Shown here one piece after another: positions 54,827-63,784 of a stretch of 64,000 bases of DNA. The notes below the pieces were generated by a model. That model made no database searches and had not been told where the DNA came from. It saw nothing but the letters and a program-made list of their open reading frames with translations. Where the stretch lies: the NCBI RefSeq assembly GCF_010550695.1, contig NZ_JAAGOB010000013.1, positions 113,354 through 177,353 of the forward strand, read 5' to 3'. Origin of the DNA: Phytoactinopolyspora alkaliphila. GTDB taxonomy: Bacteria; Actinomycetota; Actinomycetes; Jiangellales; Jiangellaceae. Each line of letters begins with the position of its first letter. Within the stretch, counting starts at the first letter, position 1. A program made the position numbers and the translations under genes.

Positions 54827-54836
54827 CACGGCGCGC

Positions 54837-55511
54837 TCAGGCGCGTACGGCCGTGACGACGGTGTTCTCGGAGTAGCTGCCCGCGCGCTCGTCAAAGTCC
54901 CCGCCGCAAGTGATCATGACCAGCCTTTCCTCGCCGCCACGGTGAAAGATCTCGGCCGTTGGCAGCTCGGACTTGGCGAAGCTCTCCACACGATCGACTA
55001 TATACCGGACATTTCGGTCGTCGGTGGTCTCGATGACGACCTCGTCGCCGGGTGCCGCCTCGCCCAATCGAGCTAGTTGCCCCAGGCCGTACCCGGCCGA
55101 GTCGACATGTCCGGCCAGCACCACCGACCCCTGTTCGTCGCCCGCGGCCGCGCCGTACATGTACCAGCCGAGGACGTCGGGATTCTCGGGAAGCTCCATC
55201 TGCCCGTCCGGTTCGACACCCACCGGCACGACCTCCGCGTCGATTCCCGCCGCCGCGAGCGTGACGCGTTCCGGTGGCCGCACATCGGGCAGCGGAGGCG
55301 GTGTCGCCTGGTTGCGCTCGATCACCGGACGGTTCTCGGCGGGTTCCAGGGCTTCGGCGCCCGGCCGCACATCGGCGGAGATGCTCGCAACGGTCTTGCC
55401 GGCGGTTCCGGTGGGCTCGGTCCACGCGGTGAGGCCGGCCGCCGTGATCGTCGCGATCACGGCAGCCAGCCCGGTCACCGTAGCCGGCAGCCACAGGGTT
55501 CTCCGGTTCAC
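54837..55511 (-). CDS. Class F sortase
   Basis: A 224-residue membrane-anchored transpeptidase. GTG 55511 is chosen because it overlaps the DUF4397 stop as GTGA and gives a proper N-terminal anchor helix (residues ~6-28). Catalytic residues: His in [10 protein letters not shown], Cys202 in VMITCGG and a downstream Arg in FDERAGSY. Class F sortases attach surface proteins to the actinobacterial cell wall. The adjacent DUF4397 protein, with a C-terminal sorting-like signal, is the natural substrate. Confidence 0.92.
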   Translation of the reverse strand: MNRRTLWLPATVTGLAAVIATITAAGLTAWTEPTGTAGKTVASISADVRPGAEALEPAENRPVIERNQATPPPLPDVRPPERVTLAAAGIDAEVVPVGVEPDGQMELPENPDVLGWYMYGAAAGDEQGSVVLAGHVDSAGYGLGQLARLGEAAPGDEVVIETTDDRNVRYIVDRVESFAKSELPTAEIFHRGGEERLVMITCGGDFDERAGSYSENTVVTAVRA

Positions 55512-56338
55512 CTGGAGGCGTGTCCGGCGCTGCTGCGGCGGCGGTGGAAAAGGCTCAGGCCCACGACGCCGAGGAGCGCGGCAGCGCTGACTCCCCACCA
55601 GAGTCCGGCCGAGCCACCGCTGTCGAGCAGTCCCGCTTCGCCGGACGGGACTCCGTCGGGAGCGCCGTGGAGACCGTCGATGGTCTGCACCGCGAGGTCG
55701 AGGTTCTCGTCCTCCGCGCTGCCCCAGGCGTAGACGATGGTGCTGGTGCCTTCGGCCAGGTTCAGGTCGGCGGGGCCGAGCACGACGTCGTCGGTGCCCG
55801 CCAGCACGACGTCCGCGGAGACCGACCCAGCGTCGACGTCCGCTGTCGCCTCATCCGGATTCGCCAGACCTTCGAACGTCGGTGTCTCGTTCACCCGGAC
55901 GTCCACCTCGGGAGCGGCGGCGGTGTGCCGGACAGTGACCCGTGCCTTCCCCGCGGCCAGGTCGCCGGTGTCGTTGACGAAGACCGAGGCCGTCGGAGCT
56001 CCGCCTTCGTCGAGATGAGCCACGATGGTGGCGTTGGCTCCGGCTGGCACCTCCACGCCTGAAGCGTCGATGGCCGGATCCCCTTCCGGCCCGTCACCGT
56101 CGGCGAAGACAGCGATGTCGTAGGTGCCGGCCGGCAAGCTCAGCGGATCGGTGAGCGTACCAGGCTCGAAATCCGGGATGAGCTCATCGCCGTTCGCGTA
56201 CACGTCCACGGTGAGACCAGGGACGGCGTGCAGGACTGAGACCGTCGCCTCGTCGTTCGGCTGGGCACCCGCACCGGTGGCCGCCAAAGCGACGGCGAGC
56301 GGTGTGGAGACGGCGATGGCCGCGATACCTCGGCGCAT
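55508..56338 (-). CDS. DUF4397 surface protein with a sortase-type C-terminus
   Basis: A 276-residue exported protein. ATG 56338 follows GAAGGAGGA; an earlier in-frame Met has no such site. After the signal peptide (cleaved near GAGAQPN) come two DUF4397 repeats (SVLHAVPGLTVDVYANG, VTVRHTAAAPEVDVRVN). The C-terminus has LLDSG (237-241), a hydrophobic helix and the basic HRRRSS tail, which together look like a variant LPXTG sorting signal for the neighbouring sortase. It is the first gene of the sortase/sigma operon. A candidate ECF promoter precedes it. Confidence 0.9.
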   Translation of the reverse strand: MRRGIAAIAVSTPLAVALAATGAGAQPNDEATVSVLHAVPGLTVDVYANGDELIPDFEPGTLTDPLSLPAGTYDIAVFADGDGPEGDPAIDASGVEVPAGANATIVAHLDEGGAPTASVFVNDTGDLAAGKARVTVRHTAAAPEVDVRVNETPTFEGLANPDEATADVDAGSVSADVVLAGTDDVVLGPADLNLAEGTSTIVYAWGSAEDENLDLAVQTIDGLHGAPDGVPSGEAGLLDSGGSAGLWWGVSAAALLGVVGLSLFHRRRSSAGHASR

Positions 56339-56379
56339 GGTGTTCCTCCTTCGAAGAGCGTGAGTGTTCTTACTCCTCA

Positions 56380-56406
56380 CTTCAGAAGAAGGAGAGCGTT
56401 CGGATG
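56380..56406 (-). promoter_or_regulatory. Candidate ECF (SigK-like) promoter of the DUF4397/sortase operon
   Basis: On the minus strand CATCCG is followed after 15 nt by CTGAAG, 42 nt upstream of the ATG. The -35 resembles the CCATCCA element of mycobacterial SigK promoters. If real, the sigma factor drives its own operon. Confidence 0.4.
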
Positions 56407-56431
56407 CACGGCTCGCCATTTTTCTCAGCCG

Positions 56432-56470
56432 GATGGGGCGAGACAAGCCGGCTGCCTGTCCCGCCCCATC
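56432..56470 (-). terminator. Hairpin after the DUF6351 gene
   Basis: GATGGGGCG and CGCCCCATC form a 9-bp stem, extended past one mismatch by GACA/TGTC and GC. It lies 12 bp after the stop of the minus-strand esterase gene and before the DUF4397 promoter. No T-run follows. Confidence 0.55.
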
Positions 56471-56482
56471 GTCAGGGTCGCG

Positions 56483-58660
56483 TCAGAAGCGGAGCCAGGT
56501 GCCGATCAGGCCCTGCTGCTCCACCCCCGCGACGCTGTAATCGCAGACGCCGCCGGCAAAGATCTCCGTCAGCCGCTGCCACTGCCCGGCGGTGAAGTCG
56601 GTCGCGTAGTCGGCCGGGTCCGGCTCCTTGAGCTGACATTTGATGATGTCCGCCGCGATGCTCTCGCCTGCCACCTCCCGGGGGAAAGACGCCGACGGGT
56701 AGAGCTGCTCACACTCACTGGCCGGGTCGCGGTCCAACGGCTGGGCGATGAACTCCGGATTGGCGTCCCGGGTGTTGCACCCTTCGACCAGTTCGGCCGG
56801 GCGGGCGTCGGCGATCTTGTCGATCTTCGGCCGTGCCGTTGTGTCCTCGGAGATGCCGGCCAGCCACCGGTCCATCTGGGTGATGGCGTGCCGCAGCAGC
56901 GGGCTGTTCGTGCTGAAGTTGCCGTAGCGCCGGTCCTCCAGCAGGCTGACGTGGTTCACGGCGGTGCCGTTGGCGTTCTCCAGCCGCTCGCGCATGGAGA
57001 ACGTGTGGTAGCGGACGTGGATATCGCCGTTCGGGTTGTCGTCCTGGTAGGCGCGGTAGTCGATGATCGGCGTCTCGGCGAGGCCGCCGCCACCGTTGGT
57101 GAGTCGTCCGGTCTGGTACGCCGCCCGGGCAGCTAAGAGGTCAGCCTCGGAACGTTCGGGGCGCATGTTGGCGTCGTTGTCGAACCCGCCCACGTCCTGA
57201 TTGAGGTCGAGGAACTGGTCAACGGAGATCACGCCGTCGTTGAGCGCCGCCAGCCCGTACTGGATGCCGACGTTGTCCAGGGGGCGCCGGGCGAACCCGG
57301 TCTCCGGGTCGGTGCCGTACACGTTGACTGCGTGGTCGTAGACGCCGCAACGTACGCCCGTGGGGTTGGTCTCCGGGTGGTACCGCTCGGTGATGGGTAC
57401 GATCGCGCAGAAGTCGGTCGGTGAGATACGCCGGGCGCCGTTGGAGACGTTCGGTGCGGTCGCATAGGTCTCGAAACCGGTCACGGCCCGTTTCTGCTCC
57501 TCGGTCCACTCGTCCGTCGCGGTGTTGCTGAAGTACGTGTGCAGCAGCCACGCGTCGGTGATGAAGTTGACCGTGCCGAATCCCACCTCGGGGAAGGATG
57601 CCCCGACGACGATCCCATCGAAGATGCCCGGGTAGTTGTCACTGATCTGGTGCCCCTGGTACGCCCCGCCCGAGGCACCGTGCCCGATGAGGTGATCCAC
57701 CGGGCCGTAGCTCTCGACGAAACGTTCCTTCACCATCATCGCCGACTCCGCCGCCGTCAGGTCGGAGCAGTTCACCCCGAACACGTTCAGCGATGACGAC
57801 ATCACCGCATAGCCCTCACCCAGCATGAACGCGTTGGTGACGCCACCGGTGCGGTTGCCCTGCTGGTACCAGCCGGTGGTGCAGCCGCCGCCGAGGGTGT
57901 AGATCGCCGCACCGTTCCATCCTTGGGGCCGGGTGGTGAAGTCCGGCTCCGGCTCACCGATGGGGTCGTGCAGGATGGTGGTCTGGTAGATCGCGCGATT
58001 GACCGTTCCGGTCTCCATCCGCACGATGAACGGCACCTCCGCGCCGTCCCGGGTGGTGGTGGTCGCGAGGTTCTCCGGGTACGACGACGCACCGTCCGGC
58101 CAGGGCGTGAAGCCGCCGCTTGTCGTCCGGTAGAAGTAGTCCACCCGGGTCTCGATCGAACAGTCCTCGTCGATCGGCTCACCGAGGTCGCCACCGAGCA
58201 CCGGCATCTCGAACAATGTTGTCCGGCAGGCGAACGGCTGCTGGTGCGGTCCGGAGAACACGGGGCCCTGGCGGGGGTGGTTGGTGACCGTCAAGGATGT
58301 CCGCCGTGTGCTGTTGCCGGGCCCGCGAGCCTCGATGGCGGTGTCGCCTTCGGCCAGCCCCGTCACCAGACCGGTGAGGGTCCGTCCGGACTGGTCGGCG
58401 GTGAACGCGTCAGTGATGTCGGTGCCGCCGGCGGCGACCGTGACCCGGTGCATCGGCGTCGCGGCCGGCACGTCGATACGCACCAGCGCGTCGCCGCCGG
58501 TCACCATGTCGGCGCGACCGGACACGACTGAGATGCCCAGCTCGGGCCGGGCAGCCTCCTCAGGGCTGCTCGTGGCGGCGAGGGGAGCCGCGAGCGCCGC
58601 GGTGAGCGTGACGACCAGCGCGCCGGCGAGTAGGTGTGATCTGGATCGGTGACGGGACAT
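56483..58660 (-). CDS. Secreted DUF6351 (tannase/esterase-like alpha/beta hydrolase) protein
   Basis: A 725-residue exported protein. ATG 58660 has AAAGGA upstream and gives a clean signal peptide. An N-terminal beta domain (~40-130) is followed by an alpha/beta-hydrolase-like body with the nucleophile elbow GHGASGGAYQG and several Cys pairs (FACRTTLF, GGGCTTGW, VNCSDL). The size and layout agree with the DUF6351 family, related to tannases/feruloyl esterases, although the role of DUF6351 is not settled. It lies 49 bp downstream of an anion symporter gene on the same strand, so its carboxylate product may be what that carrier imports. Confidence 0.82.
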   Translation of the reverse strand: MSRHRSRSHLLAGALVVTLTAALAAPLAATSSPEEAARPELGISVVSGRADMVTGGDALVRIDVPAATPMHRVTVAAGGTDITDAFTADQSGRTLTGLVTGLAEGDTAIEARGPGNSTRRTSLTVTNHPRQGPVFSGPHQQPFACRTTLFEMPVLGGDLGEPIDEDCSIETRVDYFYRTTSGGFTPWPDGASSYPENLATTTTRDGAEVPFIVRMETGTVNRAIYQTTILHDPIGEPEPDFTTRPQGWNGAAIYTLGGGCTTGWYQQGNRTGGVTNAFMLGEGYAVMSSSLNVFGVNCSDLTAAESAMMVKERFVESYGPVDHLIGHGASGGAYQGHQISDNYPGIFDGIVVGASFPEVGFGTVNFITDAWLLHTYFSNTATDEWTEEQKRAVTGFETYATAPNVSNGARRISPTDFCAIVPITERYHPETNPTGVRCGVYDHAVNVYGTDPETGFARRPLDNVGIQYGLAALNDGVISVDQFLDLNQDVGGFDNDANMRPERSEADLLAARAAYQTGRLTNGGGGLAETPIIDYRAYQDDNPNGDIHVRYHTFSMRERLENANGTAVNHVSLLEDRRYGNFSTNSPLLRHAITQMDRWLAGISEDTTARPKIDKIADARPAELVEGCNTRDANPEFIAQPLDRDPASECEQLYPSASFPREVAGESIAADIIKCQLKEPDPADYATDFTAGQWQRLTEIFAGGVCDYSVAGVEQQGLIGTWLRF

Positions 58661-58709
58661 GGGCGGATCCTTTCTGATGGGGGGCAACAGAAGGCTGACC
58701 AGCAGGCGG

Positions 58710-60242
58710 TCAGAGACTCAGGCCGAAGACCCACGTGGCCAGGCCGTACATGGCGAACAGGACGAGCACCAGCGACACGACGTTGAGCCATACGCCGCCG
58801 CGGATCATCTGGGCGATGGTGACGTGGCCGGAGCCGAATGCGATGGCGTTGGGTGGTGTCGCCACGGGGAGCATGAACGCCAGCGTCGCCGCCAGCGCGG
58901 TCGGCACCACCAGCGCCATCACATCCATGCCCAGGCCGACCGCGACCCCGCCCATGATCGGGAGGAACACCGCCGCCGTGGCGGTATTGCTCGTGAGCTC
59001 GGTCAGCAGCAAGACCAGCGCGGTGATGGTGAGAATCAGTACCCAGACCGGAAGCGCGTCGAGCCCTCCGACCCGCTCGCCGATCCACGCGCTCAGGCCG
59101 GAGCCGCTGAACTGCGATGAGAGGCTCAGGCCGCCGCCGAACAGGATGAGGATGCCCCAGGGCAGCTTCACCGCGGTGTCCCAGTCGAGCGCGGCGATGC
59201 CCTTCTTCCCGTCCACCGGAATGAGGAACAAGGCCACGGCGACGGCCATCGCGATCCCGCCGTCGCTGATGTTGTCCAGCCAGGGCAGCGCGCCGGCGAT
59301 GGATTCGTTGTCGGCGGCAAGCGGGATGACCACCCAGGACAGCGCCGCCGCCACGAACACCGCCAGCACGGTCCACTCGCCGCGTGAGATGGGACCGAGC
59401 TTGTGCAGCTCGGAACGGATCAGCTCGCGACCGCCGGCCAGCTCCTTGATCTTCGGCGGGTAGACGACCCTGGTCAGGATCAACCAGGCGATGAACAGGA
59501 AGACCGCCGCAAGCGGCACACCCACGGCCATCCACTGGCCGAAGCCGATGGTGATGCCGTGGTTCTCCGACAGGTAGCCGCGCATGAGCGCGTTCGGCGG
59601 GGTGCCGATGAGCGTCGACACGGATCCGATGGAGGCGGAGTAGGCGATGCCGAGCATGAGGGCGGTGGCGAAGTTGGTGTCGCCCTTGCCGTCGCCCACC
59701 TGCATGACGAGCGCCAGCACCGACAGGCCGATCGGCAGCATCATCACCGCCGTGGCCGTGTTGGAGACCCACATGGTGATGAGCCCTGTGGCCAGCATGA
59801 ACCCGGCGATCAGCATGACCGGGCTCGTGCCCACGGTGGCGACGATGGCCAGGGCGATGCGCCGGTGCAGGTGCCAGCGTTGCATCGCCAAGGCCAGCAT
59901 GAAGCCGCCCATGAACAAGAAGATGATGTCGTTCGCGTACGGAGACGCGACGTCGGACATCTCGGCCACGCCGAGGATGGGGAACAAGACGAGCGGAAGG
60001 AGAGCGGTTGCCGCCAGCGGTATCGCCTCGGTCATCCACCAGGCGGCCATCAGGGCGGCGATCGCCGCGGTCGTCTTCCCCTCCGTGGAGAGTGTGTCCG
60101 GCAGGAAGATGTACAGCCCCAGGGCGAGCAGCACGCCGAGGGCCAGCCCGATGCGCTTGCGCACGATTGCCCGCTGGCCGGTCTCTTGCTCGTCGTCCGT
60201 GACCGACGGCTGCTCGGGAGTTGCGGTGGTACTGGTCGTCAT
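58710..60242 (-). CDS. SLC13/DASS family sodium:anion symporter
   Basis: A 510-residue protein with about eleven membrane helices. Both halves carry the family's SNT substrate/sodium motif (WVSNTATAVMMLP and LTSNTATAAVFLP), and MTEAIPLAATALLPLVLFP matches the opening region. Such carriers import succinate, citrate, tartrate or other di/tricarboxylates. ATG 60242 is chosen over ATG 60248 because GGAGG is 7 nt from the former and only 1 nt from the latter. It is divergent from the TAXI binding-protein gene, across about 215 bp in which I recognise no operator. Confidence 0.92.
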   Translation of the reverse strand: MTTSTTATPEQPSVTDDEQETGQRAIVRKRIGLALGVLLALGLYIFLPDTLSTEGKTTAAIAALMAAWWMTEAIPLAATALLPLVLFPILGVAEMSDVASPYANDIIFLFMGGFMLALAMQRWHLHRRIALAIVATVGTSPVMLIAGFMLATGLITMWVSNTATAVMMLPIGLSVLALVMQVGDGKGDTNFATALMLGIAYSASIGSVSTLIGTPPNALMRGYLSENHGITIGFGQWMAVGVPLAAVFLFIAWLILTRVVYPPKIKELAGGRELIRSELHKLGPISRGEWTVLAVFVAAALSWVVIPLAADNESIAGALPWLDNISDGGIAMAVAVALFLIPVDGKKGIAALDWDTAVKLPWGILILFGGGLSLSSQFSGSGLSAWIGERVGGLDALPVWVLILTITALVLLLTELTSNTATAAVFLPIMGGVAVGLGMDVMALVVPTALAATLAFMLPVATPPNAIAFGSGHVTIAQMIRGGVWLNVVSLVLVLFAMYGLATWVFGLSL

Positions 60243-60457
60243 GGTCATACCTCCTTCGCTGAGGGGGCGGCGACGGTGTCGCGGCGGTCACCGCAGTGTG
60301 ACGGGGGTGTGAGGGTGGGGACGTGGAGTGATTCTGCTTACCGCTGTGGGGGCCGACAAGATCGCTGAGGGAAACTTCAGGTTCCTCTGACATTCGCTCC
60401 TGGCCCTCTGCACGCCGCATGCTGCCGGAGAGGGACCGGCGCGAGGGCGGAGGCCGT

Positions 60458-61417
60458 ATGCTTCGGCGCATGCAGTCGGCAGCGCTGAGCCGCCGCGCCG
60501 TCCTGGCCGCGGCCGGTGGGGTACTTCTGGGATGTTCCGGGGACGCCCCCGCCGATCTCGCGGACCTGCGGCTGGCGACCGGGCCGGAGGGCGCTGTCTA
60601 CCGGCGGATCGGCGGCGGGCTGGCCGAACTGATCGGCGATCAGCTCCCGGGCACCAGCGTCGTCACGGTGCCGAGCCGTGCATCCACGGACAACATCCGC
60701 ATGCTGCTTCGGGGCCATGCCGACCTCGGACTGTCCAGCCTGGATGCCGTGATCGGGCCTGACGGCCTGCCGCCGCGAGGGATCTCGGCGCTGTGCCGCC
60801 TCTACGACAGTTACTTGCATCTGGTGGTGCTGGACGGCTCCCCGATCCGGTCTTTCGCGCAGCTGGCCGGCCACCGCATCTCCTTCGGCGCGCGTGACTC
60901 CGGGACCGAGTTCACCACCCGCCGGCTAGTGGAGCTCACCGGGATCGAGGTCACCGGCGACACGCTCAACCAGGCGGAGTCGGCCGCCGCTCTCGTCTCG
61001 GGCGACATCGACGCTCAATTCTCCCTCACCGGCATCCCCACGCCCGCGATCAGCCAGGTGGCGGCAGAGCATCCGATCAGGCTGATCGAGCTGGCCGATC
61101 AGGCCGGCCAGCTCGCCCGGGTGTATCGAGGGCCGTACATTCCCGCGACGATCCCGGTCACCGCCTACGACGGCGTGCCCGCGACACCGACGGTGGCGGT
61201 GCCGAACGTGTTGCTGGCCCGCGACGGTCTCCGCAGCGACGTCGTGTATGCCGTGGCGGAGACGATCTTCACCCGCGCGGGCGTGCTGACCACCGATCGT
61301 CCGGACGCGGCAGCGGTGCCCGAGGCGTGGCAGATCAACGTGCGCACCGGCATCTCCACCGGCTCCATCCCGCTGCACCCGGGTGCCGCCGAGTGGTTCC
61401 GCGACCACAAACGCTGA
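60458..61417 (+). CDS. TAXI-family TRAP-type solute-binding lipoprotein without TRAP membrane subunits
   Basis: A 319-residue lipoprotein. ATG 60458 has GCGGAGG at the right distance. The signal sequence (SRRAVLAAAGGVLLGC) leads to a lipid-attachment cysteine near residue 28. The mature part has TAXI marks: LRLATGPEGAVYRRIGGGLAELI, VPSRASTDNIRMLLRGHADLGLS and ISFGARDSGTEFTTRRLV. No DctQ/DctM-type gene is next to it. Instead a TctDE-like two-component system is convergent and an SLC13 carrier is divergent, so it may serve as a sensor subunit rather than a transport subunit. Confidence 0.88.
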   Translation: MLRRMQSAALSRRAVLAAAGGVLLGCSGDAPADLADLRLATGPEGAVYRRIGGGLAELIGDQLPGTSVVTVPSRASTDNIRMLLRGHADLGLSSLDAVIGPDGLPPRGISALCRLYDSYLHLVVLDGSPIRSFAQLAGHRISFGARDSGTEFTTRRLVELTGIEVTGDTLNQAESAAALVSGDIDAQFSLTGIPTPAISQVAAEHPIRLIELADQAGQLARVYRGPYIPATIPVTAYDGVPATPTVAVPNVLLARDGLRSDVVYAVAETIFTRAGVLTTDRPDAAAVPEAWQINVRTGISTGSIPLHPGAAEWFRDHKR

Positions 61418-61426
61418 TTCCCTTCG

Positions 61427-61590
61427 TCACCTGATCGTCGTTTTGTCACCTGATCGTTTTTGAGTCGGCGATCAGGTGCACTAATGACGGGTTTGTGCGC
61501 CGGTGTGTCATCTGATCTCGTCTCGCATGGTGGACGCCGAATGATCAGGTGACGTAAAGCGGGCAGGGGCCGGTGCTTTGTCATCTGATC
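61427..61590. repeat. Cluster of six TCAYCTGATC repeats
   Basis: Copies at 61427, 61446, 61508 and 61581 on plus and at 61470 (9 of 10 bases) and 61543 on minus, spaced 19 to 38 bp. They span the convergent gap between the TAXI and histidine-kinase genes and the last 28 codons of the kinase, whose stop codon is within the copy at 61508. Confidence 0.85.
61447..61478. terminator. Bidirectional hairpin between the TAXI and kinase genes
   Basis: CACCTGATCG and CGATCAGGTG form a perfect 10-bp stem with a 12-nt loop that starts with TTTTT. It is 29 bp after the TAXI stop and 29 bp before the kinase stop, so it can serve both convergent genes. Confidence 0.55.
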
Positions 61591-63016
61591 CGGAAGACTC
61601 CGGGGCGGCGGGCAGGGCGACGACGGCGGCCAGACCGCGGCCCTCCGCGCTGGGCAGGCCGGGCTCCAGGCGCACTCGTCCCCCTGCGGCCTCGACGAGT
61701 TCGGCGCAGATCGCCAGCCCGAGGCCGGTGCCCGCCGTGTTCTGGTGCCGGGGCGAGCGCCAGAACCGCTGCAGGGCGCGGGTGTACTCGCCGTCGCCGA
61801 GCCCGGAACCGTCGTCGCTCACCCTGATCTCGACCAGACCGCGCGATGTCTGCGGACCTCCATGGGCAGGGGCGGACTCGGCGGCCGCCACCGATACCCG
61901 CCCGCCGCCGGACAGTCGCAGAGCGTTGCTGACCAGCTCGTCGAGCACGCTTCCCAGCCCACCCGGCGGCTCGAGCACCCGCAGGCCTGGCGGCACGTCC
62001 ATCTCCAGCGCGAATCCGGCGGAGGCGGCAAGCGCCCTCCACCGGCCGGCTCGCGTCATCAGGACTGTGTCGAGCTCCACCGGCACGGCGCTTCGCATAC
62101 TCTCCATCCGGGCGGCCGCGAGCAGCGAGTTGAGCATCCGGTGCATCGCCTTCGCCTCGTCCACGGCGATCGCGTGGGCTTCCCTGGCCGCCGGCCGGTG
62201 CAGGTGCGGCTCGAGGTTCTCGACCGCCAGGCGCAGACTTGTCAGCGGGTTGCGTAGCTGGTGAGAGGCGTCGGAGACGAATGCGCGCTGCCGTTCGGAG
62301 GCGTGCTCGACGGCGTCCATCATGGTGTTGAACGACGTCGCCAACCGGCGAAGCTCCACGGGGCCGTTGACGTCGTTGGCGCGGATCGTCAGATCGCCTT
62401 TGGTGATGGCATCGGTGGCGCTGTCCAGTTGCCGGACGGGCCGGAGCACCCATCCGGAGACTGGCCAGGCGACCGCGGCCAGCGCCACCAGAGGAAGCAG
62501 ACCGAGCGCGGCCAGCTGACCCCACCGCTCGAGGATGCCCGCCCGGGTCCGGTCGGTGGGGGAGACCGTGACCACGACGCCCACCACCTCGCTGTCCCGG
62601 CCCACCGGCTCGGCGACGATCAGCGGCCGGTCGTCCCAGGGCCACCGCACGCCCGGTGGCTCCGGGCGGTACCCGGCCAGCGCGGCGGTGACGATGCCGG
62701 ACAGCTCCGGGTGTGCCTCCCGAGCGGCCTCGAACGACGAGCGGGAGCCGAGTAACACGGAGCCGTCGGGCTCCAGGAGCGCGGCCGGTATCCGGTAGAG
62801 GTCCTGATAGCGCTCCAGCTCGAGCCGGAGCGCCTCGGTGCGGCCGCTGGACAACGCCGTCTCCGCGAGCGAGGCGAACCGGCCGGCGTCGTTGAGCCGG
62901 TCAACGTAGGTCTCCTGGATCTCGCGTTGCGCCACCGTCGCCGCCAGCGGCACGCCCAGCGCGGCCACGAGCAGGACGGCAAGCGGGACGAGGACGACGA
63001 GCAACCGGTGGCGCAC
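61508..63016 (-). CDS. Sensor histidine kinase (TctE-like)
   Basis: A 502-residue membrane kinase. GTG 63016 is chosen because it is 5 nt after the response-regulator stop and starts directly before the first membrane helix (~5-27). An external domain (~28-160), a second helix (~170-195), HAMP, then the phosphoacceptor His in SDASHQLRNPLTSLR and an ATPase domain with ELVSNALRL, DDGSGLGDGEY and GTGLGLAI follow. The layout fits TctE/QseC-type kinases that sense carboxylates or stress. The C-terminal ~20 residues lie over the TCAYCTGATC repeats and may be a late extension. Confidence 0.92.
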   Translation of the reverse strand: MRHRLLVVLVPLAVLLVAALGVPLAATVAQREIQETYVDRLNDAGRFASLAETALSSGRTEALRLELERYQDLYRIPAALLEPDGSVLLGSRSSFEAAREAHPELSGIVTAALAGYRPEPPGVRWPWDDRPLIVAEPVGRDSEVVGVVVTVSPTDRTRAGILERWGQLAALGLLPLVALAAVAWPVSGWVLRPVRQLDSATDAITKGDLTIRANDVNGPVELRRLATSFNTMMDAVEHASERQRAFVSDASHQLRNPLTSLRLAVENLEPHLHRPAAREAHAIAVDEAKAMHRMLNSLLAAARMESMRSAVPVELDTVLMTRAGRWRALAASAGFALEMDVPPGLRVLEPPGGLGSVLDELVSNALRLSGGGRVSVAAAESAPAHGGPQTSRGLVEIRVSDDGSGLGDGEYTRALQRFWRSPRHQNTAGTGLGLAICAELVEAAGGRVRLEPGLPSAEGRGLAAVVALPAAPESSGSDDKAPAPARFTSPDHSASTMRDEIR

Positions 63017-63021
63017 GTGAC

Positions 63022-63717
63022 CTACTCGCTCGCCGCTGCGGCGTCCGGTTCGCGTGCCATCTGCAGCCGGTAGCCGACGCCGCGGACCGTGCGGATGGGC
63101 ACGTCCGTACCCAGCTTGGCGCGCAATGCCGCGATGTGGGTGTCCAAGGTGCGGGTCGACGACTCCCAGGTCGCCCCCCACACCTGGTCCACGATGATGT
63201 CGCGGCTCACCACGGCCGGGGCGCGGCGGGCGAGCAGGAGCAGGAGTTCGAACTCCTTGCGGGTCAGTGCGACCGGACTCCCCTGGACGAGGGCTTCGCG
63301 GGTGTCGGGTTCGATGGCGAGCGGGCCGAGCGAGAGCGGCTCGTCCTGCTGGTTGTCACCGCGGGCCACTCTGGTCCGGCGGAGCACGGCGTCGATGCGG
63401 GCCAGCAGTTCGGGAATGCCGAACGGTTTGACCACGTAGTCGTCGGCGCCGAGACGGAGACCCCGCACTCGTTCGTGTTCCTCGGCCCGCGCCGTCACGG
63501 CGATCACCGCCGTCTCCGGCCGCTCCCGCAGCTCACGCAGAACGCCGAGGCCGTCGGCATCCGGCAGGCCGAGATCGAGCAGGACGACGTCGGCCTGCGG
63601 GGCGAGCAGCGCTTCCGCGGCCGTGGCGACCCTGCTGACCTCGAAGGAGGCATTGGTCAACACGGTGACCAGGCCGCGCGCCACGCGATCGTCATCTTCG
63701 ACGACAAGGATCCGCAT
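63022..63717 (-). CDS. OmpR/TctD-type response regulator
   Basis: A 231-residue regulator. The receiver domain has the acidic pair EDDD, the phosphoacceptor Asp in LLDLGLPDADG, the conserved Thr in VTARAEEHE and the Lys in VVKPFG. The winged-helix output domain ends with HIAALRAKLG and IRTVRGVGYRL. The ATG at 63717 (MRILVVEDDD) is the natural start; an upstream in-frame extension has no family match. It is the first gene of a two-gene operon with the kinase. Confidence 0.94.
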   Translation of the reverse strand: MRILVVEDDDRVARGLVTVLTNASFEVSRVATAAEALLAPQADVVLLDLGLPDADGLGVLRELRERPETAVIAVTARAEEHERVRGLRLGADDYVVKPFGIPELLARIDAVLRRTRVARGDNQQDEPLSLGPLAIEPDTREALVQGSPVALTRKEFELLLLLARRAPAVVSRDIIVDQVWGATWESSTRTLDTHIAALRAKLGTDVPIRTVRGVGYRLQMAREPDAAAASE

Positions 63718-63784
63718 AGAGGCACATCGTACGGCTTCCGGCGTCGGGCCACGCCCCACGTATGCGCGCCCCGACCCCGATCCG

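Noticed and set aside
58501..60471. A 656-codon minus-strand frame over the SLC13 gene
   Set aside because: It is the same strand in another frame, rich in Arg and His, with none of the membrane helices seen in the true frame.
61427..61590. The TCAYCTGATC cluster as a CRISPR array
   Set aside because: Units are only 10 bp, occur in both orientations with uneven spacing of 19-38 bp, and overlap coding sequence.
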